64,000 bases of DNA from Pycnococcus provasolii (Eukaryota > Chlorophyta > Pseudoscourfieldiophyceae > Pseudoscourfieldiales > Pycnococcaceae): NCBI GenBank assembly GCA_938743325.2, contig OW568904.1, positions 186,001 to 250,000 of the forward strand. The letters are read 5' to 3'. The position numbers and the translations under genes were made by a program. The notes beneath the pieces were generated by a model. That model ran no database searches, was not told the DNA's origin, and was given only the letters and a program-made list of their open reading frames with translations. Of this stretch, positions 26,701-31,521 are shown piece by piece (within the stretch, counting starts at the first letter, position 1; each line of letters begins with the position of its first letter).

Positions 26701-26846
26701 CGAGCAAGAACACGAGCGAACGTGAGCAAATTACCGTTATTCTCACTCATCTTCTGGACGAGGAGCTCCTCTGCATCAACGGCGCGCTCATCCTCTCCTA
26801 GCCCAGACGAGCTAGACGGATTCTCCACCGCTGCACCACTCGCCAT
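5727..26846 (-). CDS. SFI1: Giant Sfi1-like centrin-binding repeat protein (7,039 aa)
   Basis: One uninterrupted frame of 21.1 kb encodes a protein made almost wholly of repeats of about 33 residues, each with a conserved hydrophobic-x-x-Trp core (examples: AFDGWHARTRS, AFTSWNTKVH, AFYGWSSSIAE). This matches the Sfi1 repeat (A-x7-LL-x3-F-x2-W-K/R), which forms a long alpha-helix loaded with one centrin per repeat. By length there are about 200 repeats; yeast and human Sfi1 have about 20-25. The first 40 residues (MASGAAVENPSSSSG...) and the last 60 are the only non-repeat parts. Arg and Trp are very abundant and Pro almost absent, as expected for one continuous helix. No intron is needed. Parts are recently amplified (see repeat entries). 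The likely role is in basal bodies or centrin-rich flagellar roots; ciliate giant spasmin-binding proteins are a comparable case. ATG 26,844-26,846 is the first sensible start. TGTAA follows the stop. Confidence 0.85.
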   Translation of the reverse strand: MASGAAVENPSSSSGLGEDERAVDAEELLVQKMSENNGNLLTFARVLARRLTYLNSQNLRTCFTSWKSITNISRLKTRSLVLQNMLSSSKTSALHIKRTARAFHAWNKYALKLRSSTSMNVQKALKAIKHLYRKRIRAWRQTTQLANLKRAMNKAAAARHARTCARFALKAWRLTIAQRLASLKRNVWRAWRTAINAKTRRRQRLLEQAAYCTQKRRRRALANAVRAWNEHRNSTRKRLVRRQRASRLLERRFVALAHSALQAWSDVVDRRQSARKRLFLCVARVDARTRRRVRRRFFGAWREYLAWIKRACTVGFRLALSTFNKIVREALFAWRRATTLKLPTRIVLALRRVRRVRMKFFYEAWRRTTITSATRRALARRVVLRLINRKCGVAFNGWCSRVKARCQLRMRLAKCISRMRARRKHAAFDGWHYSTQRNGQQRSLTRRAASAFRWHELRRGFVSWRSNTQYLRSTRSLAARHAAKLVHRCVWRAMAQWREHIEMKRIFEGQRDVLVIAVRRLANVRLSAAFRGMRSHALDRAHQRRRAAYCVRHVMRYGLGRALRGWRENVHATVAHRHRASWCISRMLQMRLGSAFDGWHARTRSTQIDRHRANKCISRMLQMRLGSAFDGWHARTRSTQVDRQRVAKCISRMLQMCMGTAFDAWHARTRSTQIHRQRANKCISRMLQIRLGSAFDGWKSNTQYLRSTRSLAARHAAKLVHRCVWRAMTQWRDHIEMKRMFEGQRDVLVIAVRRLANVRLSAAFRGMRSHALDRAHQRRRAAYCVRHVMRYGLGRALRGWRENVHATVAHRHRASWCISRMLQMRLGSAFDGWHARAHSTHMRRQRVAKCTSRMLQTRVGSAFDGWHNFTRSTHMRRQRVAKCISRMLQMRLGSAFDGWRDFTKARLSLRMRVAKCISRMLQMRMGVAFNGWHDDARSTQIRRRRAEKCISRMRARRKHAAFDGWHYSAQRNGQQRSLTRRAASAFRWHELRRGFVSWRSNTQYLRSTRSLAARHAAKLVHRCVWRAMTQWREHIEMKRIFEGQRDVLVIAVRRLANVRLSAAFRGMRSHALDRAHQRRRAAYCVRHVMRYGLGRALRGWQNNVHATVAHRHRASWCISRMLQMRLGSAFDGWHARAHSTHMRRQRVAKYTSRMLQTRVGSAFDGWHARTRSTQIDRQRVAKCISRMLQMRLGSAFAGWHDRAHATHIRRQRIAKCISRMVQMRLGSAFDAWYDCTRSAQIHRQRVAKCILRIRMLELAICFDGWHDQWVYIVGHRNRALRAATRLKYVHSSKAFVTWREMSIYIRSHREQARMVALRLMRFREALAIRSWHAEARGRSYLRGVAHRALQSMCLSREAKSFKKWHIETTRTSELESLAKRFVLRTAHRVLWRALSGFREAVLRSMKQWNIASLHLTRMLNFKTTKALTGWKSATVESIRLRRLSHLAAMRLTRRVEYSSLVTWYDQCAANRSLRKKHKRILTNLIRHREAKMFRGWHAQILRERAHLKLARKVVKRIRTVRTAYAFGGWKSAHTESRRRMDTVAHCIRRARNTRISSAFSSWHAWMEASVQRERVLKRSLNRLRSRHVSQAFYSWLEVLDAATTLRLRDRRTMAIINRLRLRQLLTAWQVSTNIADSQRSRLRRAAMHLHASETARAFYAWCTSVARLRHNIAMTSGLILRISGRLTLAYFRDWRYLAAWNITCRQIKGSLVKHRIKRLRSALTFVAWRTLGGVFMSSNRRANRGRSIMNRKLALRCLVLWRAVIIRLQIKKERSENKDAATMQLERLRARYLWRFHASRAFAALKLAARNSKMNRARYARGSITIEMMQRGFMFKAFAQWSHGVFTKRGLNIRLSRAKALFQERTVRSSWTAWLERTNTNRHIRQTAQRFSRRHLVEQFRLAFIEWYGVVIERISTQQILERHSSKTRQKCLLNCIEVWKTFMADNRSTRLRRSRSFSLVTQRAQSNAIRRAFEVWVSAIADNAGLAGKLRQAERVLNQIRVRRVLNLWKTYSWRSRVSRESRHQEGRLRKKLTWNIWTKEVANSRRLVALSSRSIRMWRKHALTIAVVKWTAYAEDQKISRSRATRACRSLAHTALRRAWKGWLESHSNALNERYILHSSIRKILKCRTTITFSAWRAYHHHRVNDARRVQSIIVKSLLRRYENTKMKVFLEWLQYIRDLKTLESRKRIVYWRCMGNKVKQAFSLWNEMVIFKRGRKVASTRTRKLVLNNAKLSSFKKWKFICARKFSHLRLRKRCIARMRHYYAATALDSWIATTRNNRRLRRKSFKLVQRMRHVHMASAFDSWRVTTQDNQRTRRSLTKLVQRMRHVHMASAFDSWRVTTQDNQRTRRSLTKLVQRMYHVHMASAFDSWRVTTQDNQRTRRSLTKLVQRMRHVHMASAFDSWHATTDDMKNQRTSARSAIRKMRNVLLSMAFASWMDMAIISQQLRGSLTKLVRRMRHVHVASAFDSWHATTDDMKNQRTSARSAMRKMRNVLLSMAFASWMDMAITSQQLRGSLTKLVRRMRHAHVASAFDSWQATTVDMKNQRTHARSAMRKMRNVLLSMAFASWCDAVVLFSSLRGTALRALRSFQKALLRSAWNRWSWLIKKLHTDSILLRKVMGRMRHRRSSLAFARWRESVIALKHMRNVANIVIARITRRELATSFDTWVYTIAAEKARQAAHADRRRKMLASLRHMQNSNLFAAFHGWNENIKTLRKQRIVILRAVRKMIKRELAIGFGAWLAWLESTKMERGRAMRVIHRLTNRVTYAAFSSWYIAAVNSLRQRDILYKALLRLMTAQLSSAFDSWRDSTVELRRMRHIMTSLLSKWKNQALSRAFSSWVFIFVSMRKMRSDMARVVLRWQQRDLWQSFASWRAVSDSAKISRVSMKRSIARMRNSTVSKAYLGWQTSVQTSLRIRHLISRSTRKWKAARMTQCFVQWCETVAITRHRKSTMHTVLNRMQNQRLHLVMYSWRGYIQTITQNRMFVSWQLEELLSYHLRKMMRVRLHAQFAAWVDAVHGARAQRRLVNACTRRMVHATTWRAFSGWLSLARKLRRSRQLVTGHLCKMMRVRLIAPFAAWVDTINCTRAQHRLVKACTRRMLHATTWRAFSGWLSLARKLREGRGVALGFARKMTRMSLWQQFLSWRSEAKRQQNVRKIARDRIAILQNRGKHKSTMRPFLAWHKAMMHKLGMRKRLARAFVALTAGTRRRTWLCWLALVENQKLDNTYAIRGYRITQRKRILQILSHWHNFAESNRVLLKSYEDRLSYATYSRHTKAFDAWRDFTQSIRQRTKALFTFYYHFMQGKIEGTFSAWRHHIRRQVDIRAWLAQYHKVWRQTTKMRVLHIWHNSGELNRQAKRVRCTNLKKRGFHAIRLVVSKRRQDEQFIKWARLRIVIGSAHRIFRTWQMWKVAEQQQRERLMTAKQFVVKYKKREMLRGWLDYRLSVNRANKLIERLKSHRSAQFKIRLLESWHHFTLRRKRAYALIDRLRRHRVSRQAVKMLFEWRGIVQGKQHSSNDFTRELGDIPLVSERQLIQTARITCAQSFMNWVGRVKPAKAFVLQIPARAINNHLQLHSILSSWRLFAVRPEKIKFKQALRKLLNLRKHKAFNAWLENAQNKKKQLKLVSRHLHKLCMATEQRAFTSWNTKVHQTRRDRARSRRSLAFFTHRYQALALASWTSLLEMRRSERTVSLKALRTIRMVHERQAYVGWSEHASLMRAQRGMLRRFMSKLRMATEERAFTSWNTKVHQTRRDRARSRRSLAFFTHRYQALALASWTSLLEIRRSERTVSLKALRTMRMVRERQAYVGWSEHASLMRAQRGMLRRFMSKLRMATEERAFTSWNTNVHQTRRDRARSRRSLAFFTHRYQALALASWTSLLEMRRSERTASLKALRTMRMVRERQAYVGWSEHASLMRAQRGMLRRFMSKLRMATEERAFTSWNTKVHQTRRDRSRSRRSLAFFTHRYQALALASWTSLLEMRRSERTASLKALRTIRMVRERQAYAGWSEHASLMRAQRGMLRRFMSKLRMATEERAFTSWNTKVHQTRRDRSRSRRSLAFFTHRYQALALASWTSLLEMRRSERTASLKALRTIRMVRERQAYAGWSEHASLMRAQRGMLRRFMSKLRMATEERAFTSWNTKVHQTRRDRARSRRSLAFFTHRYQALALASWTSLLEMRRSERTGSLKALRTMRMVRERQAYVGWSEHASLMRAQRGMLRRFMSKLRMATEERAFTSWNTKVHQTRRDRSRSRRSLAFFTHRYQALALASWTSLLEMRRSERTASLKALRTIRMVRERQAYAGWSEHASLMRAQRGMLRRFMSKLRMATEERAFTSWNTKVHQTRRDRARSRRSLAFFTHRYQALALASWTSLLEMRRSERTGSLKALRTMRMVRERQAYVGWSEHASLMRAQRGMLRRFMSKLRMATEERAFTSWNTNVHQTRRDRARSRRSLDFFTHRYQALALASWTSLLEMRRSERTVSLKALRTMRMVRERQAYVGWSEHASLMRAQRGMLRRFMSKLRMATEERAFTSWNTKVHQTRRDRARSRRSLAFFTHRYQALALASWTSLLEVRRFERTASLKALRTMRMVRERQAYVGWSEHASLMRAQRGMLRRFMSKLRMATEERAFTSWNTKVHQTRRDRARSRRSLAFFTHRYQALALASWTSLLEMRRSERTVSLKALRTMRMVRERQAYVGWSEHASLMRAQRGMLRRFMSKLRMATEERAFTSWNTNVHQTRRDRARSRRSLAFFTHRYQALALASWTSLLEMRRSERTVSLKALRTMRMVRERQAYVGWSEHASLMRAQRGMLRRFMSKLRMATEERAFTSWNTKVHQTRRDRARSRRSLAFFTHRYQALALASWTSLLEVRRSERTVSLKALRTMRMVHERQAYVGWSEHASLMRAQRGMLRRFMSKLRMATEERAFTSWNTKVHQTRRDRSRGRRSLAFFAHRYQALAFRAWSFGLKHRGRLARAERTLRHMRMRPQALAFMAWKSALRNRAVMRRVLLRVRHLRVSAAFYGWSSSIAETERLRGVFRTTMRRMGMRLLWSAYSSWVSLLDVRQSERALALKALRTIRMVRERQAYAGWSEHASLMRTQRSVLRRYMSKLRNMTEHRALTGWHETAQMLRRDRSRGRRSLAFFTHRYQALAFRTWSFGLKHRGRLARAERTLRHMRMRPQALAFMAWKSALRNRAVMRRVLLRVRHLRVSAAFYGWSSSIAETERLRGVFRTTMRRMGMRLLWSAYSSWVSLLDVRQSERALALKALRTIRMVRERQAYAGWSEHASLMRTQRSVLRRYMSKLRNMTEHRALTGWHETAQMLRRDRSRGRRSLAFFTHRYQALAFRTWSFGLKHRGRLARAERTLRHMRMRPQALAFMAWKSALRNRAVMRRVLLRVRHLRVSAAFYGWSSSIAETERLRGVFRTTMRRMGMRLLWSAYSSWVSLLDVRQSERALALKALRTIRMVRERQAYAGWSEHASLMRTQRSVLRRYMSKLRNMTEHRALTGWHETAQMLRRDRSRGRRSLAFFTHRYQALAFRTWSFGLKHRGRLARAERTLRHMRMRPQALAFMAWKSALRNRAVMRRVLLRVRHLRVSAAFYGWSSSIAETERLRGVFRTTMRRMGMRLLWSAYSSWVSLLDVRQSERALALKALRTIRMVRERQAYAGWSEHASLMRTQRSVLRRYMSKLRNMTEHRALTGWHETAQMLRRDRSRGRRSLAFFAHRYQALAFRTWSFGLKHRGRLARAERTLRHMRMRPQALAFMAWKSALRNRAVMRRVLLRVRHLRVSAAFYGWSSSIAETERLRGVFRTTMRRMGMRLLWSAYSSWVSLLDVRQSERALALKALRTIRMVRERQAYAGWSEHASLMRAQRGMLRRFMSKLRMATEERAFTSWNTKVHQTRRDRARSRRSLAFFTHRYQALALASWTSLLEIRRSERTVSLKALRTMRMVRERQAYVGWSEHASLMRAQRGMLRRFMSKLRMATEERAFTSWNTKVHQTRRDRARSRRSLAFFTHRYQALALASWTSLLEIRRSERTVSLKALRTMRMVRERQAYVGWSEHASLMRAQRGMLRRFMSKLRMATEERAFTSWNTKVHQTRRDRARSRRSLAFFTHRYQALALASWTSLLEMRRSERTVSLKALRTMRMVRERQAYVGWSEHASLMRAQRGMLRRFMSKLRMATEERAFTSWNTKVHQTRRDRARSRRSLAFFTHRYQALALASWTSLLEMRRSERTASLKALRTMRMVRERQAYVGWSEHASLMRAQRGMLRRFMSKLRMATEERAFTSWNTKVHQTRRDRARSRRSLAFFTHRYQALALASWTSLLEMRRSERTVSLKALRTMRMVHERQAYVGWSEHASLMRAQRGMLRRFMSKLRMATEERAFTSWNTKVHQTRRDRARSRRSLAFFTHRYQALALASWMSLLEVRRFEQTFSLKALRTMRMVRERQAYVGWSEHASLMRAQRGMLRRFMSKLRMATEERAFTSWNTKVHQTRRDRSRGRRSLAFFAHRYQALAFRAWSFGLKHRGRLARAERTLRHMRMRPQALAFMAWKSALRNRAVMRRVLLRVRHLRVSAAFYGWSSSIAETERLRGVFRTTMRRMGMRLLWSAYSSWVSLLDVRQSERALALKALRTIRMVRERQAYAGWSEHASLMRTQRSVLRRYMSKLRNMTEHRALTGWHETAQMLRRDRSRGRRSLAFFTHRYQALAFRTWLLMCRKHKRYRKTAAACIARYRLRSLCRLFLRWKAVIYRFDIAKSSDCSTQTDGAVGKVVVQGYLERVRSRVRSSLKRRMALRVLNSYFGRWRALTLSLAYRIRSISRLKHRYKIRNLIALFDTWRIAVSDIKLYWRRVVHFGTQYFDNILRRSFHGWVAVSVRLKRNRVVMNILRMRHTRQGARLSLNAWVRQVSLAKYMRNVSAANTELRRMLDIEEQRVVRVVQSRMRHIDTRVQRERRRKTFDAWRMSVLRAQRSRFHSFRSISALGGMETPSPTSAFNAGSTADRRLHSAPPERVARYYEDLHDAIMRAREHRRS
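6700..7340 (-). repeat. Single outlying copy of the 579-bp Sfi1 higher-order unit
   Basis: This stretch inside the giant gene is nearly identical to one 579-bp unit of the array at 9,241-12,017, but it lies on the far side of the first 297-bp array. It encodes six Sfi1 repeats (193 residues). Confidence 0.8.
7341..9240 (-). repeat. 297-bp higher-order tandem array (about 6 copies) in the giant Sfi1 gene
   Basis: The unit is 297 bp (99 residues, three 33-residue Sfi1 repeats). The landmark GATCGCGACGCGTTTGATG recurs every 297 bp from 7,337 (7,634, 7,931 and so on). Copies differ at only a few positions, so amplification is recent and in frame. Confidence 0.9.
9241..12017 (-). repeat. 579-bp higher-order tandem array (about 4.8 copies) in the giant Sfi1 gene
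   Basis: The landmark TGTTCCGACCAGCCGGCATA recurs at 9,241, 9,820, 10,399, 10,978 and 11,557, exactly 579 bp apart (193 residues, six Sfi1 repeats). The copies are almost identical. Because the unit length is a multiple of three, long meaningless frames also stay open on the opposite strand and in other frames. Confidence 0.92.
12018..15878 (-). repeat. 297-bp higher-order tandem array, 13 copies, with hybrid copies
   Basis: GATCGCGACGCG recurs 13 times at 297-bp spacing (12,014 to 15,875). Copies near 13,907, 14,501 and 14,798 carry the CCGGCATACGCC/GCGGATCGTGCGC variant otherwise found in the 579-bp family, so they are mosaics of the two families. Confidence 0.9.
19150..20000 (-). repeat. 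198-bp and 99-bp tandem duplications in the giant Sfi1 gene
   Basis: Two registers are visible. GCCATCGACAAAAGCACG recurs at 198-bp spacing (about 19,150, 19,350, 19,545; two Sfi1 repeats per unit). CACACGCCATGAATCGAATG recurs at 99-bp spacing (19,722, 19,821, 19,920; one 33-residue repeat per unit). This block is more diverged than the C-terminal arrays. Confidence 0.8.
23300..25640 (-). repeat. Three-fold segmental duplication in the N-terminal third of the giant Sfi1 gene
   Basis: A block beginning CACCACGATGCGCGATGACG occurs at 23,497, 24,397 and 25,099, with about 350-500 bp of near-identical following sequence. It encodes the WREHIEMKR...RGMRSHALDRAH...ALRGW module three times. The spacings (900 and 702 bp) differ because the number of short 99-bp repeats between blocks differs. 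Confidence 0.82.
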
Positions 26847-28758
26847 GGCCAGATATTACCAGATATTACCAGATATTAACGCACTTGTGAGCAGATACAC
26901 GAGCTCATGATGAGGTAAGAATACGCCATGATACAAGCATTATTAGGAAGGGCATGTTTGACAAGTCGGTTTTGTTTTTGCCAATGGCGGAGGCGTGCGG
27001 AGAATATTATTCATATCGCAAATCGGCGAGCTTCGTTTTGGCGATTTTTTTGTTTTTTCATTTTTGGGGCTCGGTTCCATGCATGGTCGGGCAATTAAGT
27101 CCGTCGGGCAATTTAGTCCGTCGGGCAATTAAGTCGGGGAAGGTGGTCGGGGAAGGTGGTCGGGGAAGGTGGTCGGGCAATTAAGTCCGTCGGGCAATTA
27201 AGTCGGGCAATTTGGTCGGGGAATTTGGTCGGGCAATTAAGTCCGTCGGGGGAGTTGGTCCGTCGGGCAATTAAGTCGGGCCATTAGATTAGTCGGGGAA
27301 GGTGGTCGGGCAATTAGATTAGTCGGGCAATTTGGTCGGGCAATTAGATTAGTCGGGCAATTAGATTGGTCGGGCAATCAGATTAGTCGGGTCCCCACCC
27401 AGTGGTTGATTGTCCAGAGAGGCCCCTTCTTGGGAAGTTTTTTGTTGGGGGGATACAGGGTTGCACCTGTGGTGCGGGGTGTCGGGACCAGGGCCGGCCG
27501 GGGCCCGGCCAGAGGGCCCTTGGGGCCTTCCCCTTCCATCATCCACCAGTGCCGTCACACTCACTCAGCCCGCTACCAGCCTACCACTATTATCGCATTC
27601 ACCACCGCTGCTGCCGAATCCACGGATGCGTCGTCCGATCTTATTATTCAGCTCGTCTTCACTCCTCTTGAGGAGCTCTTACCGTCTCACGCCGCCCGCC
27701 CCTCCAGTCCCAATCATATGTGGTACCTTTGGTAGAAAGAACCCCCGGGCTATTTGGCAATATAGCGCTATGGGCGTCAGACCATAAAATATATAGGGCT
27801 ATATATTTTGATATCATATATTTGGCAATATAAAACCTTGGGTTCGTGTTTTCGCAAACCCCGAATTGGACAGTCGACTTAATTTAGTTTTTCTTTAATA
27901 CACCCGCCCTCCCACCCAGTGGGCAACATGGGCGGTAGGCGTTCAGCAGCCAGCCTGGCACTGTCGCCTGCTCCCATGTTGGAAGGGTATAGGGTCTTTT
28001 TTTGGGCACACCTTCTTCCCTCACACCCCATCCGGCTGGGCCAGGAAACATAAAATATATAGGACTATATAGTTTGCTATACAAAAATATATTATATCGC
28101 TATGGATCGACTGCCAAGTATACCCCGGGCGGCCCAAGTCTCCCCCGGCTGCCTCTCGAAAGTCTACCCTGAGGAAAGTGATCTTCCAAAGGGAACCCCT
28201 CTAGGTCTAAAAAGCGCTCTACCTTAGACTATGAAGTACATACATACGGTGCCCCCTTAAAGTTTTTCAAAGCTTTTTTTCCAGACTCTTTTTTTGGCTT
28301 GCTTTTTCTGGGTCCCGGGGCCAAGGGGGCCGTTGCCTTGTTGCGTTGCCAACGTCCGGCCACGTGGGCAGGCAGACACGTGTGCCTAGTGGCTAGTGGT
28401 AGTTCTTACCTTACGTTACACACGTGTTACACACGCGAATATTCATTCTCCCCCGGGGGTCCCGTCCCACAAGGTCCCTTCGTATCTTCGTAGTATCTTC
28501 GTCTTTAAAAAGGTATTTAGTACGAGGCTTGTTAGTTCGTTTAGTTTAGTTGTTGTGCGAGGCCAGGCGTATTCACGTCGACACGAATACTTTATAGGTG
28601 TTCGTGTTCGTGGGTGGTGTTACGGCCGTGTTACGTTAGTGTTCGGCCACGCCGCCCTGAATTCTGAATTCTGAGTAGGCGTGCGGAATTCACGAGTAGG
28701 CTTGCAAGTCCTGAGGTGAGTAGTAAACTTTACTGTACTGCGATAGTACTAGAGAAGC
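26847..28758. other. Intergenic region with minisatellite and AT-rich repeats
   Basis: These 1.9 kb hold no supported gene. They contain the GTCGGG minisatellite (listed separately), two copies of an ATAAAATATATAGG(G/A)CTATATA motif (about 27,784 and 28,050), and the 5' flank of the EF-hand gene, with CACGTGTTACACACG-type repeats near 28,410-28,440. TACCAGATATT is triplicated at about 26,850-26,880 near the start of the giant gene. Confidence 0.5.
27084..27393. repeat. GTCGGGCAATTAAGTCC minisatellite
   Basis: This is a 310-bp array of irregular units of 14-17 bp sharing a GTCGGG core, with alternating tails (CAATTAAGTCC, CAATTAGATTA, GAAGGTG). It is too irregular and short-period to be coding. 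Confidence 0.85.
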
Positions 28759-31521
28759 ATGACGACGACGGTTCACCCGGTTCACGGCTCAGGGGACTCC
28801 GCGCCTGAGCCTCAGCCTCGCCTGCCCGTTGTGCGAGAAGGAGGAGAGGCGGAGAACAAATACAAGGAGGTGGCGCCATCATCGCCGTCATCAGGCGAGG
28901 CGCACGACTTCTGGGTGCGCAACCCGAAGGGCGTGACGGTCGATGCGCTGTTCGGCTCACAAGGTGGCGCGGGCGAAATTGGGACAGCCATCAAGCGTCT
29001 CGACGTCAACGGCGACGGGTACCTCAGCAAAGACGAGTTTCGAGGGGGTGTCGACAAGGCGCTCAAGCTTGTGGCGGATAACAAAATGCTCAAGCGCTTC
29101 GGCATCTTGGTTGCCATGCTGCTCGTATTCACCATCCTAGTCACGTTCGGGCTGACGTTCGCCGTCTTCGAACTGTCCAAAGATACAGTGACGGACAAGG
29201 GTGGCGTCTTGCGCGTGGCCGGCTCCGACCAAGTCGTGCAGACGGCAAACACCGACATGTTCTTAAGCGTGGATACCGGACACATGAAACTGCGCCATTC
29301 GAACCAAACGGTGCAGACGGCGCAGGCGACGACGGAAGGCACGCTGCACAGCAACCTGCCCGACAGCTACTTTCAGGAACTGCGCTACTTTCGCACCCAA
29401 AACAAGAAGGCGCACATAGTCGTTCAGGTGCACGGCTTCATTCGATCGATGTGGAACGATATTCCGACCGTCACACTCATCACGGCGATCGGCGAAATCA
29501 CGGTGATGGGAACTCACCTCACCTTCAAGCTCGACAGGACTTCCGACCACTTCAAAGAGGCTGGGTTCGTCACCGACGGACGCCGCCTGCTTGGCCTGTA
29601 CAAACTCGTCGGGCTATTCAACCACATCGAGAACTGGGAAGGCAACATCCCGGCGGAAGTCGCCAAGCCGCAGTTTCCCACGAAGTTCGAAGCAGACTAC
29701 GAAATCTACTACAAGTGCGCGTTGGACCACAGTGGTCACGACAAGCCGCACGATCGTTGCGCGGAGGAACGTCCGAACGCGCCAACTGTGACGAACATCG
29801 GCGAGGACGGCGGCTCCGATAAGTTCATCAAGACGGTCACCGGCAAGCTCTTCTACGACAACAAGAAGGCGATTGAAATCAAGACGAAGCACGAGGGTGG
29901 AACGCACGGGTACAAGATTGGCAAGTTCTACGACCCGGCACGCACCACCGGGCCGAGCGGGTCGTGGTTCTTCGACCCGAAGATTGCTGGGGAATTCGGC
30001 TTCAACGCGGACGTGCCCGAGTACACGTTCACGTCAATCGATGGCGTGAAGCCTGCGGTGGCATTCTGCGACCTGCACAAGGATAACTCGCAAATCGACA
30101 TGGGCGAATTGATGGCAAAGCACTTCACCGGAATGCTTGCTGGTGAGAAGGTGATTCCCGCTGGTGTCGAGGGCATTGGTGGAAAGACACTCAATCGCTG
30201 GAAGCTTCGCGGTGACTCAGGTGTTGGCCACATGGACATAATCGTGCACTCGGACAATAGCGGCAAGATTGAGCGCATCAACCTGCTGCACAACCACGAG
30301 AGTGCGGTGTACGTCTTCAAATCTTTCACCGAGAGCCTTTCGATCGACATCTCCAGAACGCTCGCCAAGGGTAAGAATGGCATGGGACTTCCGCCCGGCT
30401 GCCACGGATTCTACAATAGCAATGATGGCGGCCAAAATTCTATCAACAGGCCGGCTTCGCTTGACATGTTCAACCATGACAACCCGCTGACCGGTCTGGG
30501 TGGCGACGACAAGGAGATGAAAAGGTTGCGTTTACTGATGCACGTCCACGGCGAGGAGATTCGGGAGACTGCGGCGTATAACAACAATCTGCGTCGTCGA
30601 CGACAGCTGCTTGGCGATCGTCGCAAGCTCGCATCGGCAAAAAAAGTCTTCAACGTCATCCTCAAACTTCTTATGAAGATCAATGACAAGGCTTTTTTCG
30701 CCGCTGGCGGTGCGCTCCCCTCCTACGACGAGGCGGGTTTCCCATCCTACTGCCAGCCTGACATTACTAAGGGCGGATTTATGGCAGCTTGGATGGCTTC
30801 CCCGAAATTTGGCCTTGCCCTAGGCTTCGTGACGACGAGTTACGGACTAGTTCCGTGCTCCATTGCTGTGAGCTTTTCTGCGCCGTTCCCAGTCCCAATG
30901 CTTGTTGAGTTAGGAGGAAGCATCTCAGTCTTTGTTGGCTGGGAAAACATGGAGTTTGAGGTGGTTGGATGCATCGATCTTACCTTGTTTTCATTCTGGA
31001 CTGTTCTGGAGCTTTGCGTTTTCGCTGGCTCATGCTTGAAAAAGAATAATCCGTGCAAAGACTTTGGGGCATGCAACAAGGGTAGTGACAACGATAGGAC
31101 GTGGTACTGGGGGCTTTCTGGTGAGGTCAACATCGTCTTCGCGTGGGCTAATCTCTACTACAGCCAGTACTTCCCAGCGGAGAATGTCGGGCTTGACCAT
31201 GCTTTGAATCAATTTAAGTGGTATGTTAGCGCTGGAGTCAATCTGGGAATCATTTCGGTTGGAGGCGTCATTGCCGGCAACTCTAAACATCCGTACATCT
31301 GGCTTTCGGGCAGTAACGGCGACACAGACAAGTCAAAGCCCAAAGATGCCTCCGACGGCAAGACTTCGATAGGCCAAGTGTGCGGCAATAATGGCGATTG
31401 CATCACCCGCCAGTGTTGCTGGTGTAAGCACGCGAGTAGCACATGGAGGTGTGACACGTCTTCGGACTGGAATGATGACTGCGATGGTGAGTGGGCGAAG
31501 AAGCGCGGAGGGTGCTTTTAG
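28759..31521 (+). CDS. EF-hand single-pass membrane protein with large extracellular domain (920 aa)
   Basis: I do not recognise the family. The N-terminal 110 residues look cytosolic and contain one canonical EF-hand loop, DVNGDGYLSKDE (residues 82-93, all calcium ligands present). A strong membrane segment follows (about 113-138, ILVAMLLVFTILVTFGLTF), then about 780 residues likely outside the cell or in a lumen. That part has a globular region to about 590, a basic stretch LRRRRQLLGDRRKLA near 605-620 that looks like a processing site, a hydrophobic Cys-containing region, and a short Cys-rich C-terminal module (GQVCGNNGDCITRQCCWC...). The topology suggests a calcium-regulated type II membrane protein. 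Single exon; ATG 28,759 is the first Met and precedes the acidic N-terminus. A TGTAA motif lies about 200 bp downstream. Confidence 0.8.
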   Translation: MTTTVHPVHGSGDSAPEPQPRLPVVREGGEAENKYKEVAPSSPSSGEAHDFWVRNPKGVTVDALFGSQGGAGEIGTAIKRLDVNGDGYLSKDEFRGGVDKALKLVADNKMLKRFGILVAMLLVFTILVTFGLTFAVFELSKDTVTDKGGVLRVAGSDQVVQTANTDMFLSVDTGHMKLRHSNQTVQTAQATTEGTLHSNLPDSYFQELRYFRTQNKKAHIVVQVHGFIRSMWNDIPTVTLITAIGEITVMGTHLTFKLDRTSDHFKEAGFVTDGRRLLGLYKLVGLFNHIENWEGNIPAEVAKPQFPTKFEADYEIYYKCALDHSGHDKPHDRCAEERPNAPTVTNIGEDGGSDKFIKTVTGKLFYDNKKAIEIKTKHEGGTHGYKIGKFYDPARTTGPSGSWFFDPKIAGEFGFNADVPEYTFTSIDGVKPAVAFCDLHKDNSQIDMGELMAKHFTGMLAGEKVIPAGVEGIGGKTLNRWKLRGDSGVGHMDIIVHSDNSGKIERINLLHNHESAVYVFKSFTESLSIDISRTLAKGKNGMGLPPGCHGFYNSNDGGQNSINRPASLDMFNHDNPLTGLGGDDKEMKRLRLLMHVHGEEIRETAAYNNNLRRRRQLLGDRRKLASAKKVFNVILKLLMKINDKAFFAAGGALPSYDEAGFPSYCQPDITKGGFMAAWMASPKFGLALGFVTTSYGLVPCSIAVSFSAPFPVPMLVELGGSISVFVGWENMEFEVVGCIDLTLFSFWTVLELCVFAGSCLKKNNPCKDFGACNKGSDNDRTWYWGLSGEVNIVFAWANLYYSQYFPAENVGLDHALNQFKWYVSAGVNLGIISVGGVIAGNSKHPYIWLSGSNGDTDKSKPKDASDGKTSIGQVCGNNGDCITRQCCWCKHASSTWRCDTSSDWNDDCDGEWAKKRGGCF

